From Oscillospiraceae bacterium (GTDB lineage: Bacteria > Bacillota > Clostridia > UMGS1840), in contig SVKD01000006.1 in NCBI GenBank assembly GCA_015068645.1, positions 1 to 61,264 of the forward strand: DNA of 61,264 bases, written 5' to 3'. The translations under genes and the position numbers were made by a program. The notes beneath the pieces were generated by a model that was not told where the DNA came from, did no database searches, and was given only the letters and a program-made list of their open reading frames with translations. Of this stretch, positions 8,165 to 16,930 are shown in pieces (the first letter of the stretch is position 1; each line of letters begins with the position of its first letter).

Positions 8165-8782
8165 ATGTACCGTAAATTCGGAAAACGTTTTTTCGATATT
8201 ATTTGTTCCCTGTTGGCGCTTGTAGTGTTTTCCTGGCTATACATTATCATTGCCATTTTAGTGGCAATCTTTTTGGGAAGACCTGTTTTTTTCAAACAGG
8301 AGCGTCCCGGGAAAGATGAAAAGATTTTTAAACTTTATAAATTCCGCACGATGACGGACAAGCGTGACGAAAACGGAAACCTGTTGCCTGACGAAGTGCG
8401 CCTTACCAAATTCGGGAAGTTCCTCCGTGCCACCAGTTTAGACGAATTGCCGGAAGCTATCAACATCTTAAAAGGGGATATGTCTATCATCGGACCAAGA
8501 CCTTTACTGGTGCAGTATCTGCCGTTGTATAACGAAGAGCAGAAACACCGTCATGATGTGCGGCCCGGTTTATCAGGTTTAGCGCAGGTCAACGGCAGAA
8601 ACGCTATTACCTGGGAAGAAAAATTTAAGCTGGATGTGGAATATGTGAATCACGTAACCTTCATAGGTGATGTGAAAATCATTTTCCAAACCGTGTGGAA
8701 AGCTTTTGCCAAACAGGAAGGTATCAATCAGGATGGTTCCGCTACGATGGAACCCTTTAAAGGAAGTAAGCAAGATGCATAA
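8165..8782 (+). CDS. Initiating sugar-phosphate transferase, PglC-like
   Basis: 205 residues, close to the roughly 200 of monotopic PglC-type phosphoglycosyl transferases. An N-terminal hydrophobic re-entrant helix (about 12-38) is followed by FFKQERPG, KLYKFRTM and the catalytic Asp93-Glu94 pair in SLDELPEAINIL, at the same numbering I recall for PglC. IIGPRPLL and RPGLSGLAQVNGR are also conserved. The enzyme moves a sugar 1-phosphate from a UDP-sugar to undecaprenyl phosphate at the inner face of the membrane, starting a lipid-linked glycan. It is flanked by PglE- and PglD-like genes, so the sugar is probably diacetylbacillosamine. Confidence 0.9.
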   Translation: MYRKFGKRFFDIICSLLALVVFSWLYIIIAILVAIFLGRPVFFKQERPGKDEKIFKLYKFRTMTDKRDENGNLLPDEVRLTKFGKFLRATSLDELPEAINILKGDMSIIGPRPLLVQYLPLYNEEQKHRHDVRPGLSGLAQVNGRNAITWEEKFKLDVEYVNHVTFIGDVKIIFQTVWKAFAKQEGINQDGSATMEPFKGSKQDA

Positions 8783-9386
8783 AGATGTGATTATCATTGG
8801 TGCAGGCGGTCACGCCAAAGTGATTGCCGATATTGTAAGAAAATCGGGAGACAATTTAGTTGGCTTTCTGGATGATTCTAAGGAGGCTGGAACCGAATTT
8901 TTCGATGCTTTTATTTTAGGAAAGACCGATTCTTATCATGAATATCGGGACAAAGAATTTATCATTGCGATTGGTAACAATGGCATTCGCCAAAAGATTG
9001 CCGAGCAAATGAGGGACGTTACCTTCTATACTGCCATTCATCCCGCAGCGGTAATTGCTGAGGGCGTTACGATTGGTGAAGGCACCTGCGTGATGACAAA
9101 TGCGGTGGTGAATTCTGACGCAAAAATCGGGAAGCACTGTATCGTAAATACTGCATCCGTGGTGGAGCACGACAATGTGATTTCTGATTATGTGCATATT
9201 TCGCCGGCAGCGGCGTTAGCAGGCACAGTAACCATTGGGGAAAGAACCCATGTGGGAATTGGTGCCAAGGTGAAAAATAACACAGACATTTGTGCCGAGG
9301 TGGTAGTTGGTGCAGGTGCCGTGGTGGTAAAAAATATTACCGAAGGGGGAACTTATGTGGGAGTTCCTGCAAGAAAGGTGAAATAG
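8775..9386 (+). CDS. Sugar N-acetyltransferase, PglD-like
   Basis: 203 residues. An N-terminal sugar-nucleotide-binding Rossmann-like part (DVIIIGAGGHAKVIADI) is followed by a left-handed beta-helix of hexapeptide repeats. A histidine in SVVEHDNVI corresponds to the general base of PglD. PglD acetylates the C4 amine of the UDP-amino-sugar with acetyl-CoA to give UDP-diacetylbacillosamine. The ATG at 8775 overlaps the 3' end of the PglC-like gene by 8 bp, which implies translational coupling; the AAGGAAG upstream is its ribosome binding site. Confidence 0.88.
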   Translation: MHKDVIIIGAGGHAKVIADIVRKSGDNLVGFLDDSKEAGTEFFDAFILGKTDSYHEYRDKEFIIAIGNNGIRQKIAEQMRDVTFYTAIHPAAVIAEGVTIGEGTCVMTNAVVNSDAKIGKHCIVNTASVVEHDNVISDYVHISPAAALAGTVTIGERTHVGIGAKVKNNTDICAEVVVGAGAVVVKNITEGGTYVGVPARKVK

Positions 9387-9389
9387 CCT

Positions 9390-10487
9390 ATGAAAAAGAT
9401 TCTGATTCTTGCCAATCTGGATATGGGGCTTTACAATTTCAGAAAAGAATTGTTGGAAAAGCTTTTGTCAAAGGGATACGAAGTGCATATCAGTTTGCCG
9501 CAGGGTCCCAGAGTAAAGGATATGGAAGAGATGGGATGTCATTATATTGAAACTCCCGTGGACAGACGGGGTATGAATCCTGTTGCTGATTTAAAATTAT
9601 TTTTTGCTTACCGGAAAATCTTAAAGCAATTGCAACCTGATGTGGTTTTAACCTACACCATCAAGCCCAATATTTACGGCGGACTTGCCTGCCGTATGGC
9701 AAAGGTGCCTTACCTTTCCAACATCACGGGATTAGGTTCTGCAGTGCATAATGGTGGATTAGTTGCCAAAATTTTAATGATGATGTACCGTCAATCCGCA
9801 AAATATGCAAGCTGTCTCTTTTTCCAGAACAGTCAGAATTTAGAATTTTTTAAAGAACAAAAAGCAATTGCCGAAAATCACGTATTGCTTCCCGGATCAG
9901 GCGTCAACATCAAAGAGTATGCTTACGAAAAATATCCTCCCTCCGATAATCCTCTGTCCTTTTTGTTTATCGGTAGACTGATGCGAGATAAAGGTGTAGG
10001 CGAGCTAGTGCAAGCTGCACGCAATATCCGTAAGGATTACCCTGAAATCACCTTTGATTTAGTGGGCTTTTGCGAAGAAGAATATCAGGATACTTTTGAT
10101 GAATTAAACGAAGGTAATGTGGTAAATGCGTTAGGACAGCAGAAAAACGTGCGGGAATTTATCGTAAGCCATTCTGCAACCGTATTGCCGTCTTATCACG
10201 AAGGAACGGCAAATGTGCTGTTAGAAAGTGCGGCATCAGGAAGACCTTGTATTGCAAGTAAAATTCCCGGCTGCATGGAAATTATTGATCATACTATTAC
10301 CGGGTACACCTTTGAAGCCAGAAGTGTTTCGGCATTAGAAGAAGCCCTTCGGAAGTTTATCCGTTTATCTTATGAGGAACGTAAGCAGATGGGCATTTTA
10401 GGACGTTTAAAAATGGAGCGGGAATATGACCGCAAAATTATTATAGATTATTATTTACGAGAAATCGGGAAGGTGGAAGAACAATGA
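9390..10487 (+). CDS. Glycosyltransferase family 4, PglA-like
   Basis: 365 residues in the GT-B fold. The N-terminal domain carries TYTIKPNIYGGLAC and NITGLGSA, typical of PglA/PglH-like enzymes; the C-terminal nucleotide-binding domain has FIGRLMRDKGVGEL and the SYHEGTANVLLESAASGRP motif of GT4. PglA adds HexNAc to undecaprenyl-linked bacillosamine in Campylobacter, and its place directly after the PglD-like gene (3-bp gap) suggests the second-sugar step here. Donor and linkage are inferred. It overlaps the next gene by 4 bp. Confidence 0.85.
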   Translation: MKKILILANLDMGLYNFRKELLEKLLSKGYEVHISLPQGPRVKDMEEMGCHYIETPVDRRGMNPVADLKLFFAYRKILKQLQPDVVLTYTIKPNIYGGLACRMAKVPYLSNITGLGSAVHNGGLVAKILMMMYRQSAKYASCLFFQNSQNLEFFKEQKAIAENHVLLPGSGVNIKEYAYEKYPPSDNPLSFLFIGRLMRDKGVGELVQAARNIRKDYPEITFDLVGFCEEEYQDTFDELNEGNVVNALGQQKNVREFIVSHSATVLPSYHEGTANVLLESAASGRPCIASKIPGCMEIIDHTITGYTFEARSVSALEEALRKFIRLSYEERKQMGILGRLKMEREYDRKIIIDYYLREIGKVEEQ

Positions 10488-11803
10488 ACTTGTATGAAAA
10501 AATTGTAAATCGTCAGGAAAAAATTTCTTTAATTGGGTTAGGCTACGTGGGAATGCCCATTGCAGTTGCTTTTGCCAAAAAAGTAGATGTCATCGGATTT
10601 GACCTAAATGAGAAGAAAATCCAATTGTATCAAAACGGAATTGACCCCACTAAAGAAGTTGGAGATGCAGCCATTAAAGAATCCACTGTGGAATTTACCT
10701 CCGACCCCAAAAAACTGCAGGAAGCAAAATTTCATATCGTAGCGGTACCCACGCCTGTCAATTCAGACCATACGCCTGATTTAACTCCCGTGGAAGGTGC
10801 CAGCAAAATTTTAGGTCAGAATCTGACCAAAGGTTCTGTGGTAGTGTTTGAAAGCACCGTATATCCCGGTGTAACCGAAGATATTTGTGTGCCGATTTTA
10901 GAGAAAGAAAGTGGCTTAAAATGCGGTGTTGATTTTAAAATCGGATATTCTCCCGAGAGAATCAATCCCGGTGATAAAGTACACAGACTGGAAACTATTG
11001 TAAAAATTGTTTCCGGTATGGATGAAGAAACCTTGGATACCGTTGCTAAAGTGTATGAACTGGTGGTACAAGCAGGGGTTCACCGTGCGGAAAGTATCAA
11101 GGTTGCAGAAGCAGCCAAAGTTATTGAGAACTCTCAGCGTGATATCAACATTGCGTTTATGAATGAATTATCCATTATTTTTAACAAAATGGGAATTGAT
11201 ACCAAAGCTGTTTTGGAAGCTGCCGGCACTAAATGGAATTTCTTGAAATTCTTCCCCGGTCTGGTTGGCGGTCACTGTATCGGTGTAGATCCCTACTATC
11301 TCACCTATAAGGCAGAACAGCTTGGATACCACAGCAAAATTATTTTGTCTGGTCGTACCATCAATGACGATATGGGAAAATACGTGGCAGAAAATATTAT
11401 CAAAAACTTAATCCGTGCAGATGTTTCCATCAAGCACGCCAAAGTGGCTCTTTTGGGCTTTACCTTTAAGGAAAATTGCCCCGATACCAGAAATACCCGT
11501 GTGATTGATATTATCAACGAACTTGCGGAATACGATTTGGTTCCTATGGTGTATGATCCTGTTGCAGACAAAGGGGAAGCATTGCATGAATACGGCATTG
11601 AATTTGCATCCTTAGAAGATATCCGTGATGTGGATTGCTTGATTATTGCTGTGGGACACGAAGAATTTATGAAGATGAATCTTTCTGATTTTGATAAACT
11701 CTTTAAAAATGTGCCCAACAACAAAAAAGTGTTGGTGGACATCAAAGGCGTTTTAAACAGAAAAGAAGCAGAAAGCTTAGATTATAACTATTGGAGATTG
11801 TAA
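10484..11803 (+). CDS. Nucleotide-sugar 6-dehydrogenase (TviB/WbpA-like, UDP-HexNAc)
   Basis: 439 residues of the UDP-glucose/GDP-mannose dehydrogenase family. The NAD site is GLGYVGMP (about 18-25), FESTVYPGVTED lies in the first domain, and the catalytic cysteine is Cys265 in GGHCIGVDPYYL. GFTFKENCPDTRNT in the C-terminal domain is typical of the Vi-antigen TviB and WbpA/WbpO group, which oxidise C6 of UDP-GlcNAc or UDP-GalNAc to the uronic acid in two NAD-dependent steps. The next gene is a matching 4-epimerase, which points to UDP-GalNAcA or UDP-GlcNAcA as product. Confidence 0.9.
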   Translation: MNLYEKIVNRQEKISLIGLGYVGMPIAVAFAKKVDVIGFDLNEKKIQLYQNGIDPTKEVGDAAIKESTVEFTSDPKKLQEAKFHIVAVPTPVNSDHTPDLTPVEGASKILGQNLTKGSVVVFESTVYPGVTEDICVPILEKESGLKCGVDFKIGYSPERINPGDKVHRLETIVKIVSGMDEETLDTVAKVYELVVQAGVHRAESIKVAEAAKVIENSQRDINIAFMNELSIIFNKMGIDTKAVLEAAGTKWNFLKFFPGLVGGHCIGVDPYYLTYKAEQLGYHSKIILSGRTINDDMGKYVAENIIKNLIRADVSIKHAKVALLGFTFKENCPDTRNTRVIDIINELAEYDLVPMVYDPVADKGEALHEYGIEFASLEDIRDVDCLIIAVGHEEFMKMNLSDFDKLFKNVPNNKKVLVDIKGVLNRKEAESLDYNYWRL

Positions 11804-11807
11804 GATT

Positions 11808-12782
11808 ATGGGTTACAAGGATTTGAAATTCCCTGAAAATTCTCGCTTTTTGGTAACCGGCGGAGCAGGTTTTATCGGTTCCAACATTTGTGAAGCCATT
11901 TTAAATATGGGATTTTTTGTTCGTTGCCTGGATGATTTTTCTACCGGTAAGCGGGAAAATATTGCGCCTTTTTTAGACAATCCCAATTTTGAATTGTTAG
12001 AAGGGGATATCCGTGATTTAGATACCTGTATGAAAGCTTGCGAAGGTATCGATTATGTGTCTCATCAGGCAGCCTGGGGAAGTGTTCCCAGAAGTATTGA
12101 AATGCCGTTGTTGTATGAAGATATCAACATTGGCGGCACCTTAAATATGATGGAAGCGGCACGTCAGAATCATGTGAAAAAATTTGTGTATGCTTCCAGT
12201 TCTTCTGTATACGGGGACGAACCAAATCTTCCCAAAACCGAAGACAGAGTGGGCAAAGTTTTATCTCCGTATGCCCTGACCAAAAAAACCAATGAGGAAT
12301 ACGGCAGACTTTATACCAAATTGTACGGTCTGGAAACGGTTGGCTTCCGTTATTTCAACGTGTTTGGACGCCGCCAGGACCCTCACGGCTACTATGCAGC
12401 GGTGATTCCGAAATTTGTAAAGGCACTGCTCAATGATGAGGCTCCTACCATCAACGGAGACGGCAAACAGTCCCGTGATTTTACTTATATTGAAAATGTA
12501 ATCGAAGCCAACTTAAAAGGAATGTTATCCGGTCCGGAAGCGGCAGGTGAGGCCTTTAACGTGGCATACGGCGGTCAGGAATACCTGATTGACTTGTACT
12601 ATAAACTATGCGAATTATTAGGCAAAAATATTGAACCAAATTTTGGTCCCGACAGAGCAGGGGATATCAAGCATTCCAATGCGGATATCACAAAAGCGAG
12701 AAAATTGTTGGGCTATCATCCTGAGTACGATTTTGCCAGCGGTATTGAATTAGCGGTAGATTGGTATCGTGAGAATTTGTAA
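11808..12782 (+). CDS. UDP-HexNAc 4-epimerase-like SDR protein (TviC/WbpP-like)
   Basis: 324 residues of the extended short-chain dehydrogenase family. The NAD site is GGAGFIGSN (18-26) and the catalytic Tyr155-x3-Lys159 lies in SPYALTKK. FNVFGRRQDPHGYYAAVIPKF is the segment typical of WbpP/TviC epimerases, which interconvert gluco and galacto forms of UDP-HexNAc or UDP-HexNAcA. It starts 4 bp after the dehydrogenase gene, so the pair probably supplies one acidic amino sugar. It does not look like a PglF-type 4,6-dehydratase: it is far shorter and lacks the membrane helices of that group. Confidence 0.87.
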   Translation: MGYKDLKFPENSRFLVTGGAGFIGSNICEAILNMGFFVRCLDDFSTGKRENIAPFLDNPNFELLEGDIRDLDTCMKACEGIDYVSHQAAWGSVPRSIEMPLLYEDINIGGTLNMMEAARQNHVKKFVYASSSSVYGDEPNLPKTEDRVGKVLSPYALTKKTNEEYGRLYTKLYGLETVGFRYFNVFGRRQDPHGYYAAVIPKFVKALLNDEAPTINGDGKQSRDFTYIENVIEANLKGMLSGPEAAGEAFNVAYGGQEYLIDLYYKLCELLGKNIEPNFGPDRAGDIKHSNADITKARKLLGYHPEYDFASGIELAVDWYRENL

Positions 12783-12827
12783 CCATTTTAAAATTATTAG
12801 GAAAATGTTAGTAACAGAGGTTAATTT

Positions 12828-13934
12828 ATGACGCCTTATGTATTTATGATTCTTATTTGGGTAGTGCTGTTTTACTACCTGTTATATCGGAACGAAGGTA
12901 TCTCAGAGGAAGGTATGGAAAAGCGAAGACAAATTTTCGTGTGGCTTGCCGGAACCACCTTGTTTGTGATTATGGGCTTCCGACACAATGGTGTCGGAGT
13001 CGATACCAAGCATTATCTGAGCAGATATCATTCGACAGCATATTATGACTGGGATGTGTTTAAGCATTGGGATCTATGGCGTGAGGAAGAACTTGGATTT
13101 CTCTTTTTCACTAAGATTTTATATGTGTGGAAAATTCCTTTTCAAGTATACCTGATTCTTTATGCTCTATTTATTTCCATTTGTATTTCTAAATTCATTT
13201 TAAAATGGAGCAAGAACCCATTTTGGGGATTTTATTTGCACGCTACTATTGGAATGTTTACCATGTCAATGTCCGGAATTCGACAGTCAATTGCTTGCTG
13301 TATCTGCTGGCTGGCAATTGATTATATTCTAGAGAAAAAGCCCGTTCGGTTTGTATTGATGGTCATTTTGGCATCTACTTTCCATCAGTCTGCAATTTTC
13401 TTTTTGGTATTTTATTTTGCACGCTATCTCAAAATTAAAAAGATCAGCGGATGGTTTTTTGCAGGTGTATCAGTAGCTAGTATTTTTCTTCGCTCGATTT
13501 TTACACCGATTCTGGAATATTTTATGCCCGAAAAATATGAAATTTACGGCGCGGTTAGTGATAAGTATCCTATCAATCCGTTGTTGGTAATGGTGGCACT
13601 TTTGATTCCGATGTTTTGTCTGTTTTTCTGGGAACGCAGGAAAATCAAAAATGAACGAGACGACCAGTTTCAGTCTCTTTGTTTTGTAGGTTCCTTCGCT
13701 TACGCCATTATTCAGGTGTTAGGTCTTTCTTCTAATGCGATTGGACGTATGTGTTATTACTTTTATATTTTCAATGTAATTCTGCTCGGAAATGTTATTA
13801 CGGATATTGAAGACAGAAATACGCGATATATCGCGTCTGCTTTTGCAATCCTTTTGCCGGGATATATGTTCTTTAAAGCACACAGCTTGGGGATTGCGCC
13901 CTATTATTTCTTTTGGCAAGTATACGGTTCGTAA
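12828..13934 (+). CDS. EpsG-family membrane protein, probable Wzy-type polymerase
   Basis: 368 residues, largely hydrophobic, with about nine to ten predicted membrane segments. The FRHNGVGVDTKHYL segment near residue 50 is the conserved RxxxVGxDTxxY signature of EpsG family proteins, and SGIRQSIACCICWLAI is also typical. EpsG-type proteins are thought to polymerise repeat units on the outer face of the membrane. The presence of a flippase and an initiating transferase in the same locus supports a Wzx/Wzy-type pathway. Confidence 0.82.
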   Translation: MTPYVFMILIWVVLFYYLLYRNEGISEEGMEKRRQIFVWLAGTTLFVIMGFRHNGVGVDTKHYLSRYHSTAYYDWDVFKHWDLWREEELGFLFFTKILYVWKIPFQVYLILYALFISICISKFILKWSKNPFWGFYLHATIGMFTMSMSGIRQSIACCICWLAIDYILEKKPVRFVLMVILASTFHQSAIFFLVFYFARYLKIKKISGWFFAGVSVASIFLRSIFTPILEYFMPEKYEIYGAVSDKYPINPLLVMVALLIPMFCLFFWERRKIKNERDDQFQSLCFVGSFAYAIIQVLGLSSNAIGRMCYYFYIFNVILLGNVITDIEDRNTRYIASAFAILLPGYMFFKAHSLGIAPYYFFWQVYGS

Positions 13935-13960
13935 AAAAATTTGTTGCATGAGGTATCAAT

Positions 13961-14497
13961 ATGTTAAAACGGATTTTTGGTTTGTTACCGAAATTATACA
14001 ATAAAATCTATGCCGTGGTAAACCACGTTGGATATGCTAAGCACATTGGTGTGAATATGAAAGGAAGAACCTATATATACGGAAATCCTTATAAAATGTT
14101 TTCTACCGAGCCTTGGTGTGTTACATTGGGTGATAATGTGCATATTACCAACGAGGTTGTTTTTGTTTGTCACGACGGCGGAACGTTGGTGTTCCGACAT
14201 TTGGTTCCCGATTTGGAAATTACCAAACCGATTACTGTTGGTGACAATGTATTTATTGGTACTCGCAGCATTATTATGCCCGGCGTTCACATCGGCAATA
14301 ATGTGATTATTGCTGCAGGTTCTGTTGTTAGTAAGGATTTGCCGGATAATGGAGTGTATGGCGGCGTTCCTGCTAAATTCATTAAACCGATGGACGAATA
14401 TTTTGAAAAAATTCAGCAAGAATCCTTGCATCTGGGCCATTTAAAAGGTAAGGAAAAAGATAGAGAATTACGAAAAGTTCTGCTCAAGCAGGAATGA
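13961..14497 (+). CDS. Hexapeptide-repeat acyltransferase
   Basis: 178 residues with left-handed beta-helix repeats, including ITVGDNVFIGTRSIIMPGVHIGNNVIIAAGSVV, GGVPAKFIKP and a His in CHDGGT. This is the LacA/NodL/CysE-like O-acetyltransferase fold often found in polysaccharide loci, where it acetylates a sugar hydroxyl using acetyl-CoA. The acceptor is unknown. It lies 26 bp after the polymerase gene. Confidence 0.85.
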   Translation: MLKRIFGLLPKLYNKIYAVVNHVGYAKHIGVNMKGRTYIYGNPYKMFSTEPWCVTLGDNVHITNEVVFVCHDGGTLVFRHLVPDLEITKPITVGDNVFIGTRSIIMPGVHIGNNVIIAAGSVVSKDLPDNGVYGGVPAKFIKPMDEYFEKIQQESLHLGHLKGKEKDRELRKVLLKQE

Positions 14498-14522
14498 TAA
14501 TGTAGAAAAGATGGGGAAGAAT

Positions 14523-15782
14523 ATGAAAGTTTTATGGATTATGTATGCACCCTTGGGGCAATTATCCAAAGCATTGGGATTCGGTTGCGCGCAAAGCGGA
14601 ACCTGGATTGACGGTGCGATGGACTCCTTGTTGGAAGCAGATTCTAATGTGGAACTCGCCGTTCTGACTACTGCGAAAATCAAAGAAACTCGCAGAAAAA
14701 ACGAAAACGGTGTAGAATATGTGTGCCTGAATTTAGGCAGATGTCCCCGTGGGAAAAGCACATCCAAAGCGAAGTTGAATGTTTGGCTTGCGGAAATTAA
14801 ACGAATCAACCCTGATGTAATTCATATTTGGGGAACCGAGTATTCCATTGGTTATGATTTGGCAAGAGCAATCCGCAATATCCCCATTGTGTATCGGATT
14901 CAGGGAGCGATCAACTCCATCAGTAAATACCCCAACGGTCATTTACCTGTTCGGAAAATGAAGCAAGAGCTGTCATTTTTTGACGGATTAAAAGCCAATA
15001 AATATGATAAAGATTCCCGTTTTATGGAAAAACAGGCAGAAATGGAGCTGGCAATGATAAAAGACTCAGCAGCCATTTTTTCCGATAATGAATGGGCGCT
15101 GATGCAATATCAGATGAAAATGCCCCAGCTTCCCGTTTATTTTGACCAGCTTCCGATTCGGGAAGTATTTTTTGAAAACACTTGGGAGCTGGATAAAGTA
15201 ACACCGCACAGCTTATTTTGCTTAGCAGGGCGAACTGCCTACAAGGGGCTTCATCAGGCAATCGAAGCGGTGGCTTTATTGAAGGATGAGTTTCCGGATA
15301 TTCTTTTGCGAATTCCCGGAAGCATTGCCTCCAGAAATCCAAAATGGTTGTTTGAACCTACCTACATTACCTATTTAAGAAAGCTAATTAAAAAATACGG
15401 TTTAGAAAAGAATGTGGAATTTTTAGGGGCATTATCTTCTGAGCAAATGGCAGAGTATATGCTAAAGAGCCAGCTGTTTATTATGCCCTCTGTGATTGAA
15501 AATGAATCTGCCACTTTGCGAGAGGCAATGACAATGGGTATGCCTGTGGTATCTGCATTTGCAGGGGATATCTATGAGGTGGTTGTCCATAAAGAAACAG
15601 GCCTTTTGTACCGTTATGAAGAATACGAACATTTAGCGTATTTTATCAAGACTTTATTTAGTGATACCGAGTTTTCCGTGGAAATGGGAAAACGTGCTGA
15701 GGCATTTTTAAAGGAAAAATACAAAGAACACGATTACGGAAAAATCCTTTGCGATATTTATGCCAAAGTGTTGAAACAGTAG
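14523..15782 (+). CDS. Glycosyltransferase family 4 protein
   Basis: 419 residues. The C-terminal half is a GT4 nucleotide-sugar domain with CLAGRTAYKGLHQAIEAV, KNVEFLGALSSEQMAEYM and PSVIENESATLREAMTMG. The N-terminal half contains IHIWGTEYSIGYDLA, seen in glycogen-synthase-like GT4 members. Donor and acceptor are unknown. The ATG at 14523 is preferred over 14511 because GGGGAAG lies directly upstream of it. Confidence 0.85.
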   Translation: MKVLWIMYAPLGQLSKALGFGCAQSGTWIDGAMDSLLEADSNVELAVLTTAKIKETRRKNENGVEYVCLNLGRCPRGKSTSKAKLNVWLAEIKRINPDVIHIWGTEYSIGYDLARAIRNIPIVYRIQGAINSISKYPNGHLPVRKMKQELSFFDGLKANKYDKDSRFMEKQAEMELAMIKDSAAIFSDNEWALMQYQMKMPQLPVYFDQLPIREVFFENTWELDKVTPHSLFCLAGRTAYKGLHQAIEAVALLKDEFPDILLRIPGSIASRNPKWLFEPTYITYLRKLIKKYGLEKNVEFLGALSSEQMAEYMLKSQLFIMPSVIENESATLREAMTMGMPVVSAFAGDIYEVVVHKETGLLYRYEEYEHLAYFIKTLFSDTEFSVEMGKRAEAFLKEKYKEHDYGKILCDIYAKVLKQ

Positions 15783-15822
15783 TTTTTAGAGTGTAGCAAC
15801 CAAAATATATAAAGGTGATGAA

Positions 15823-16920
15823 ATGATGAAACGTGTCGGAATTATAACGATGTATCACAACAGCGAAAATTACGGCGGGATTCTGCAGGCATATGCCTTG
15901 GCAAAAAAATTGAATTTACTGGGTGCTGATGCCAAGCAAATCAGTTTTGACGCTTGCGGTAGCCGTGTTTTTGCACCGAAGAAATCTATTGTTACTTCTG
16001 TGAAAACTACCATGGCAAAAATTTTAAAAATGCTTTCTGCGGGGAATGCTCGAAAAAGCAAAATAATCCAAAAGTTTCGGGACGATATTCCCCATACATC
16101 AGTTGTGAATCCCGACAACATTAAAAGTATCGTGAACGATTTTGATGTGTTCATTACAGGAAGCGACCAGGTGTGGAATCCTTTGGCAATGTGCAAGGAA
16201 TATCTGCTTAGCTTTGTTCCGCCCGAAAAAACCAAGCTCTCTTATGCTGCCAGCATCAGCAGAGATCGGCTGACGGGGGAAGAGCAAGCCGTATTTCAGA
16301 ATTATTTAAGCACCTTTACCGATATTTCGGTAAGAGAATCCCACGATGTTGCCTTGTTGGAAGAATGTGTCAACAAAAAAATTGAGTGGGTTCTGGATCC
16401 GGTGTTTTTATTGGATCAAGCAGAGTGGGAGGATGCGGCTTGCAAACGTCTGATTGAAAAGCCTTATGTTTTTTGTTATTTCTTAAATGATAAAAATAAG
16501 GACGCAGCTTTAATGAAAGAATTTGCCAATCAAACCAATACGGTTACGGTGCAGATTGACGGTTTAACCATGTCTTCTAAAAAGATGGCCGATCAAACCA
16601 TAAAAAATGTGGGACCGAGACAATTTTTATCATTAATCAAACATGCAGAGCATGTTTTGACGGACAGTTTTCATGCAATGTCATTTTCGTTTCTCTTTCG
16701 GAAAAATTTTATTGTTTTTCCGCGAAATACAGAGAGAACCATGGAATCAAGAATCACCTCCTTTTTGCAGTTACTTGGCAGAGAAGACCGCTTTGTGGAT
16801 GCTAAAGAGGTAAAAGTAAGTGAGCTTTTGGCATTAAAACCAATGGATTATAACGTTTCTTATCAGGATTTCGAAGAGAGAAAAGCACATTCTGAAAACT
16901 TTTTAAAAAAATATTTATAA
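15823..16920 (+). CDS. Polysaccharide pyruvyl transferase family protein
   Basis: 365 residues. GIITMYHNSENYGGILQAYAL near the N-terminus, FITGSDQVWNP around residue 110, VLDPVFLL and HVLTDSFHAMSFSFLFRKNF in the C-terminal half are the conserved blocks of the pyruvyl transferase family. Members transfer pyruvate from phosphoenolpyruvate to a sugar to form a ketal. The next gene encodes an FrhB-like protein, a pairing often seen in glycan loci. AAAGGTGA lies upstream; a second ATG at 15826 is equally possible. Confidence 0.88.
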   Translation: MMKRVGIITMYHNSENYGGILQAYALAKKLNLLGADAKQISFDACGSRVFAPKKSIVTSVKTTMAKILKMLSAGNARKSKIIQKFRDDIPHTSVVNPDNIKSIVNDFDVFITGSDQVWNPLAMCKEYLLSFVPPEKTKLSYAASISRDRLTGEEQAVFQNYLSTFTDISVRESHDVALLEECVNKKIEWVLDPVFLLDQAEWEDAACKRLIEKPYVFCYFLNDKNKDAALMKEFANQTNTVTVQIDGLTMSSKKMADQTIKNVGPRQFLSLIKHAEHVLTDSFHAMSFSFLFRKNFIVFPRNTERTMESRITSFLQLLGREDRFVDAKEVKVSELLALKPMDYNVSYQDFEERKAHSENFLKKYL

Positions 16921-16930
16921 GGGAAATAGT

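Noticed and set aside
11808-12782. PglF-type UDP-GlcNAc 4,6-dehydratase to complete the bacillosamine pathway
   Set aside because: The sequence has WbpP/TviC-type segments and a short SDR length without membrane helices; it fits a 4-epimerase.
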